Shown: positions 62,061 through 64,000 of the stretch, in pieces
How positions within the stretch are numbered: position 1 is the first letter of the stretch
Layout: every line of letters begins with the position of its first letter
From: an uncultured Oscillospiraceae bacterium
GTDB taxonomy: Bacteria; Bacillota; Clostridia; Oscillospirales; Ruminococcaceae
DNA length: 64,000 nt
Assembly (NCBI GenBank): GCA_949299455.1
Contig: CASGAN010000004.1
Span: 1 to 64,000 of the forward strand
Reading direction: 5' to 3'
Translations under genes and position numbers: made by a program
Notes under the pieces: generated by a model
The model's database searches: none
Told to the model about the DNA's origin: nothing
Seen by the model: only the letters and a program-made list of their open reading frames with translations

Positions 62061-63473
62061 ATGAACGAGATCAAAAAAATTGCGAAATCGACGGTCATCT
62101 ATCTGTTCGGCAGTGTCGGCACAAAAATCATCACGTTTTTCCTTCTGCCGATTCTCACCGCAAACATTCCCGAAGCCGATTTCGGTATCTATAACACCAG
62201 CTGTTCGTATGCCACGCTCATTTCCTCCGTGCTGTTTTTGGACGTTTGGGCGGGCATCATGCGCTTTATGTTCGATTACAAAGCGAAAAAAGAACAGTAT
62301 CAGGTCATTTACAGCGGCATCGTGCTGTTTGTCTCCTCGCTTGCACTGTATATCGGCGCGTTTTTCATCTTCAATGCATTCACGCCGATGACATATCCAT
62401 GGCTCGTGCTGTTATACGGCGCGTCGCTGTGCTTCCAGAATCTTTACAGCTATATTGCCCGCGCACTCGGAAACAATTCGCTGTTTGCCGTTTCCGGCAT
62501 TGTATCAACGCTTGTCAATGCCGGTGTAACGTTTGTGCTCGTACTGCTGTTAAACTTCGATTACAGCGCGCTGTACATCGCATATGTGTTGGGTATTCTC
62601 GCTCAGTGCATCATTCTCGAAGCAAAGGTGCGCCTGTTTGCAAACTTTAAATCCGCCGGCATCAAAAAAGAACTGGTTCGTCAGATTCTGCGGTTTTCTC
62701 TGCCGCTGTGCATCAACTCCGCGTGCTACTGGATGCTAAACGGCTTCAACACGATTTTCGTCTTTGCACAGCTTGGCAGTGAACAGACCGGATATTATGG
62801 CATGGCGGGCAAATTCGCCGTCATGATCAGCCTTGTCACCTCGTGTTTTTCGATGGCATGGCAGGAGCTTGCATTCAATAAATCCGACCAGAGCAAGGAA
62901 ACCTGTGCGTTTTACTCGACGGCTGTACAGCTTTACGCAAAAGCGCTGTTTTGCGGCTATCTGCTCTTGATGCCGTTTATTTCGATCATTTTCCCGTTTT
63001 TTATCCGCGGCACATACGGTCCGGTCAAGGCCATCATTCCGCTTTATATGCTCGCGACGATTGTGAGCATCATGAGCACGTTTTTGGGCAATATTTTAAC
63101 CGCCTACAAACGAAATCAGACGATTTTTGTCTCCACACTGTGCGCCTGCACCGTAAACGTCGTGATCGCCGTTTTGCTCATTGACCTGATCGGCGTGCAG
63201 GCGGCTTCACTTGCAATGCTGTGCGGCTATTTTGTCTGCGATTTTGTCCGGATTCTGTTTATCAAACAGTCGATTCCGCTGCGGTTCGGCTGGAAGTCAC
63301 TGCTGTATATGATTCCGCTGTGCGTGCTGTTCTCTGTGGTCTATTTGTACAGCGGCATCTGGCTCGACATTCTCATGTTCTTGTTGGCCGCGGCAATTAC
63401 GCTGTTTTTGTTTAAAGACTATGTCCGCATTGCATATGCAAAGCTTATATCCATGATGAAAAAGACATCATAA
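62061..63473 (+). CDS. Oligosaccharide flippase (Wzx/MOP family)
   Basis: 470 residues with about 12-14 helices. It opens STVIYLFGSVGTKIITFFLLPILT, typical of polysaccharide flippases, followed by YNTSCSYATLISSVLFLDVWAG. It would move a lipid-linked oligosaccharide across the membrane for the Wzy/WaaL-like protein encoded two genes upstream. It follows the glycosyltransferase by 16 nt, with AGAAAGG before the ATG. Confidence 0.87.
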   Translation: MNEIKKIAKSTVIYLFGSVGTKIITFFLLPILTANIPEADFGIYNTSCSYATLISSVLFLDVWAGIMRFMFDYKAKKEQYQVIYSGIVLFVSSLALYIGAFFIFNAFTPMTYPWLVLLYGASLCFQNLYSYIARALGNNSLFAVSGIVSTLVNAGVTFVLVLLLNFDYSALYIAYVLGILAQCIILEAKVRLFANFKSAGIKKELVRQILRFSLPLCINSACYWMLNGFNTIFVFAQLGSEQTGYYGMAGKFAVMISLVTSCFSMAWQELAFNKSDQSKETCAFYSTAVQLYAKALFCGYLLLMPFISIIFPFFIRGTYGPVKAIIPLYMLATIVSIMSTFLGNILTAYKRNQTIFVSTLCACTVNVVIAVLLIDLIGVQAASLAMLCGYFVCDFVRILFIKQSIPLRFGWKSLLYMIPLCVLFSVVYLYSGIWLDILMFLLAAAITLFLFKDYVRIAYAKLISMMKKTS

Positions 63474-63499
63474 CCGGTCAGAATAGGGGAGTTTTTACC

Positions 63500-64000
63500 A
63501 TGAATCAGGCACTTACATTGGACGAATTAAAACAGATTGAGCTTGATATCCTCAAGCAGTTTCACGCGTTCTGCGAAGCGCACAATCTGCGCTATACACT
63601 GACCTACGGCACACTGCTGGGCGCTGTGCGGCATAAAGGATTCATTCCGTGGGACGATGACATCGACGTCATGATGCCGCGTCCTGACTATGAGAAATTT
63701 GTATCGCTGACGTTAAACGGATTCGGCGATCATGTTAAAACCGTCTGCCACCAAAACGACGCAAAATATCCGTATCCGTTTGCAAAGGTCATCGACACGA
63801 ACACCCGTCTGATCGAAACGCTCGTGGCACCGGGCAGTTCGCTCGGCGTCTATATCGACATTTTCCCGATTGACGGCACACTCGATCCAAACGATCCGGC
63901 ATATGCGTCGTATGAAAAAAAGATAAACCGCAACTGGATGCTCGTTCAGATGGCATCGATGAAGCTTACAAAAGGCAAGAGCCTTGCACGCACAATCGTA
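63500..64000 (+). CDS. LicD-family phosphotransferase, cut by window end
   Basis: The first 167 residues. The LicD signature is complete: LTYGTLLGAVRHKGFIPWDD, then DIDVMMPRPDYEKF, then IDIFPIDG. LicD proteins move phosphocholine, or a similar phospho-amino alcohol, from CDP to a surface sugar. It belongs to the operon starting at 56501 and is the expected partner of the fused nucleotidyltransferase. The C-terminus lies outside the window. Confidence 0.88.
   Translation, partial: MNQALTLDELKQIELDILKQFHAFCEAHNLRYTLTYGTLLGAVRHKGFIPWDDDIDVMMPRPDYEKFVSLTLNGFGDHVKTVCHQNDAKYPYPFAKVIDTNTRLIETLVAPGSSLGVYIDIFPIDGTLDPNDPAYASYEKKINRNWMLVQMASMKLTKGKSLARTIV

Noticed and set aside
1-64000. tRNA, rRNA, CRISPR arrays, insertion sequences, phage genes
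   Set aside because: I found no cloverleaf-like tRNA, rRNA signature, regularly spaced repeats, transposase or phage structural genes in the window.

Overview
The window looks like a chromosomal segment of a Bacillota bacterium of class Clostridia, probably a gut-type anaerobe. The main reasons are the zapA / U32 peptidase / dut / DUF4321 / maf / mreBCD / PBP2 / minD / mgsA block, purine-rich Shine-Dalgarno sites, several TTG starts, and many glycan-degrading genes. By eye the composition is roughly half G+C, with AT-richer patches at about 1-2,600, 5,700-6,700 and 51,900-52,300. I see no tRNA, rRNA, CRISPR array or insertion sequence. No gap between genes exceeds about 260 bp.

Left end (1-2,602): a run of gene remnants. 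It holds a C-terminal feoB fragment, an intact FeoB-associated Cys-rich peptide, a short MntR/DtxR-like regulator, and an AraC regulator that lacks its N-terminus and is joined out of frame to the tail of a surface protein. From 2,689 to 6,736 come a MATE exporter behind a structured leader, two proteins of unknown function, and a lipoprotein/HTH module lying between two nearly identical 43-44 bp terminator repeats.

Glycan and uronate region (6,749-18,254): a 1,159-residue secreted GHL10 glycosidase-like protein, two convergent AraC regulators, and a hexuronate operon. The operon order is uxaC, uxuA, an SDR reductase, two TIM-barrel sugar isomerases and a Gfo/Idh/MocA oxidoreductase. It is driven from a divergent promoter pair built around a perfect 14-bp palindrome.

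Housekeeping block (18,314-39,342): AI-2E-family permease, aspS-hisS, mgsA-minD, PBP2-mreD-mreC-mreB, maf-DUF4321-dut-U32 peptidase-zapA, a DUF1624 protein, pyruvate kinase, IMP dehydrogenase and a ferredoxin-like aldo/keto reductase. minC and rodA, often found near here in relatives, are absent from this block.

Cell-wall sugar recycling (39,539-45,266): murQ, a MurNAc/GlcNAc-kinase-like gene, a double GNAT, a PIG-L deacetylase, a serine hydrolase and a NamZ-type exo-muramidase, in one tight operon from a strong promoter. Then come cysK, comM/yifB, a heterodimeric ABC exporter, a small HTH / zinc-ribbon pair, and cytoplasmic GH20 and GH3 glycosidases.

Surface-glycan operon (56,501 to the right edge): starts from a perfect-consensus promoter. 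It encodes an octopine/opine-type dehydrogenase, a fused nucleotidyltransferase/PLP enzyme, an O-antigen-ligase-like protein, a GT2 glycosyltransferase, a flippase and a LicD protein cut by the window end. Together these suggest a cell-surface glycan carrying a phospho-linked amino compound, possibly of opine type. This is the best candidate for an undescribed system here.
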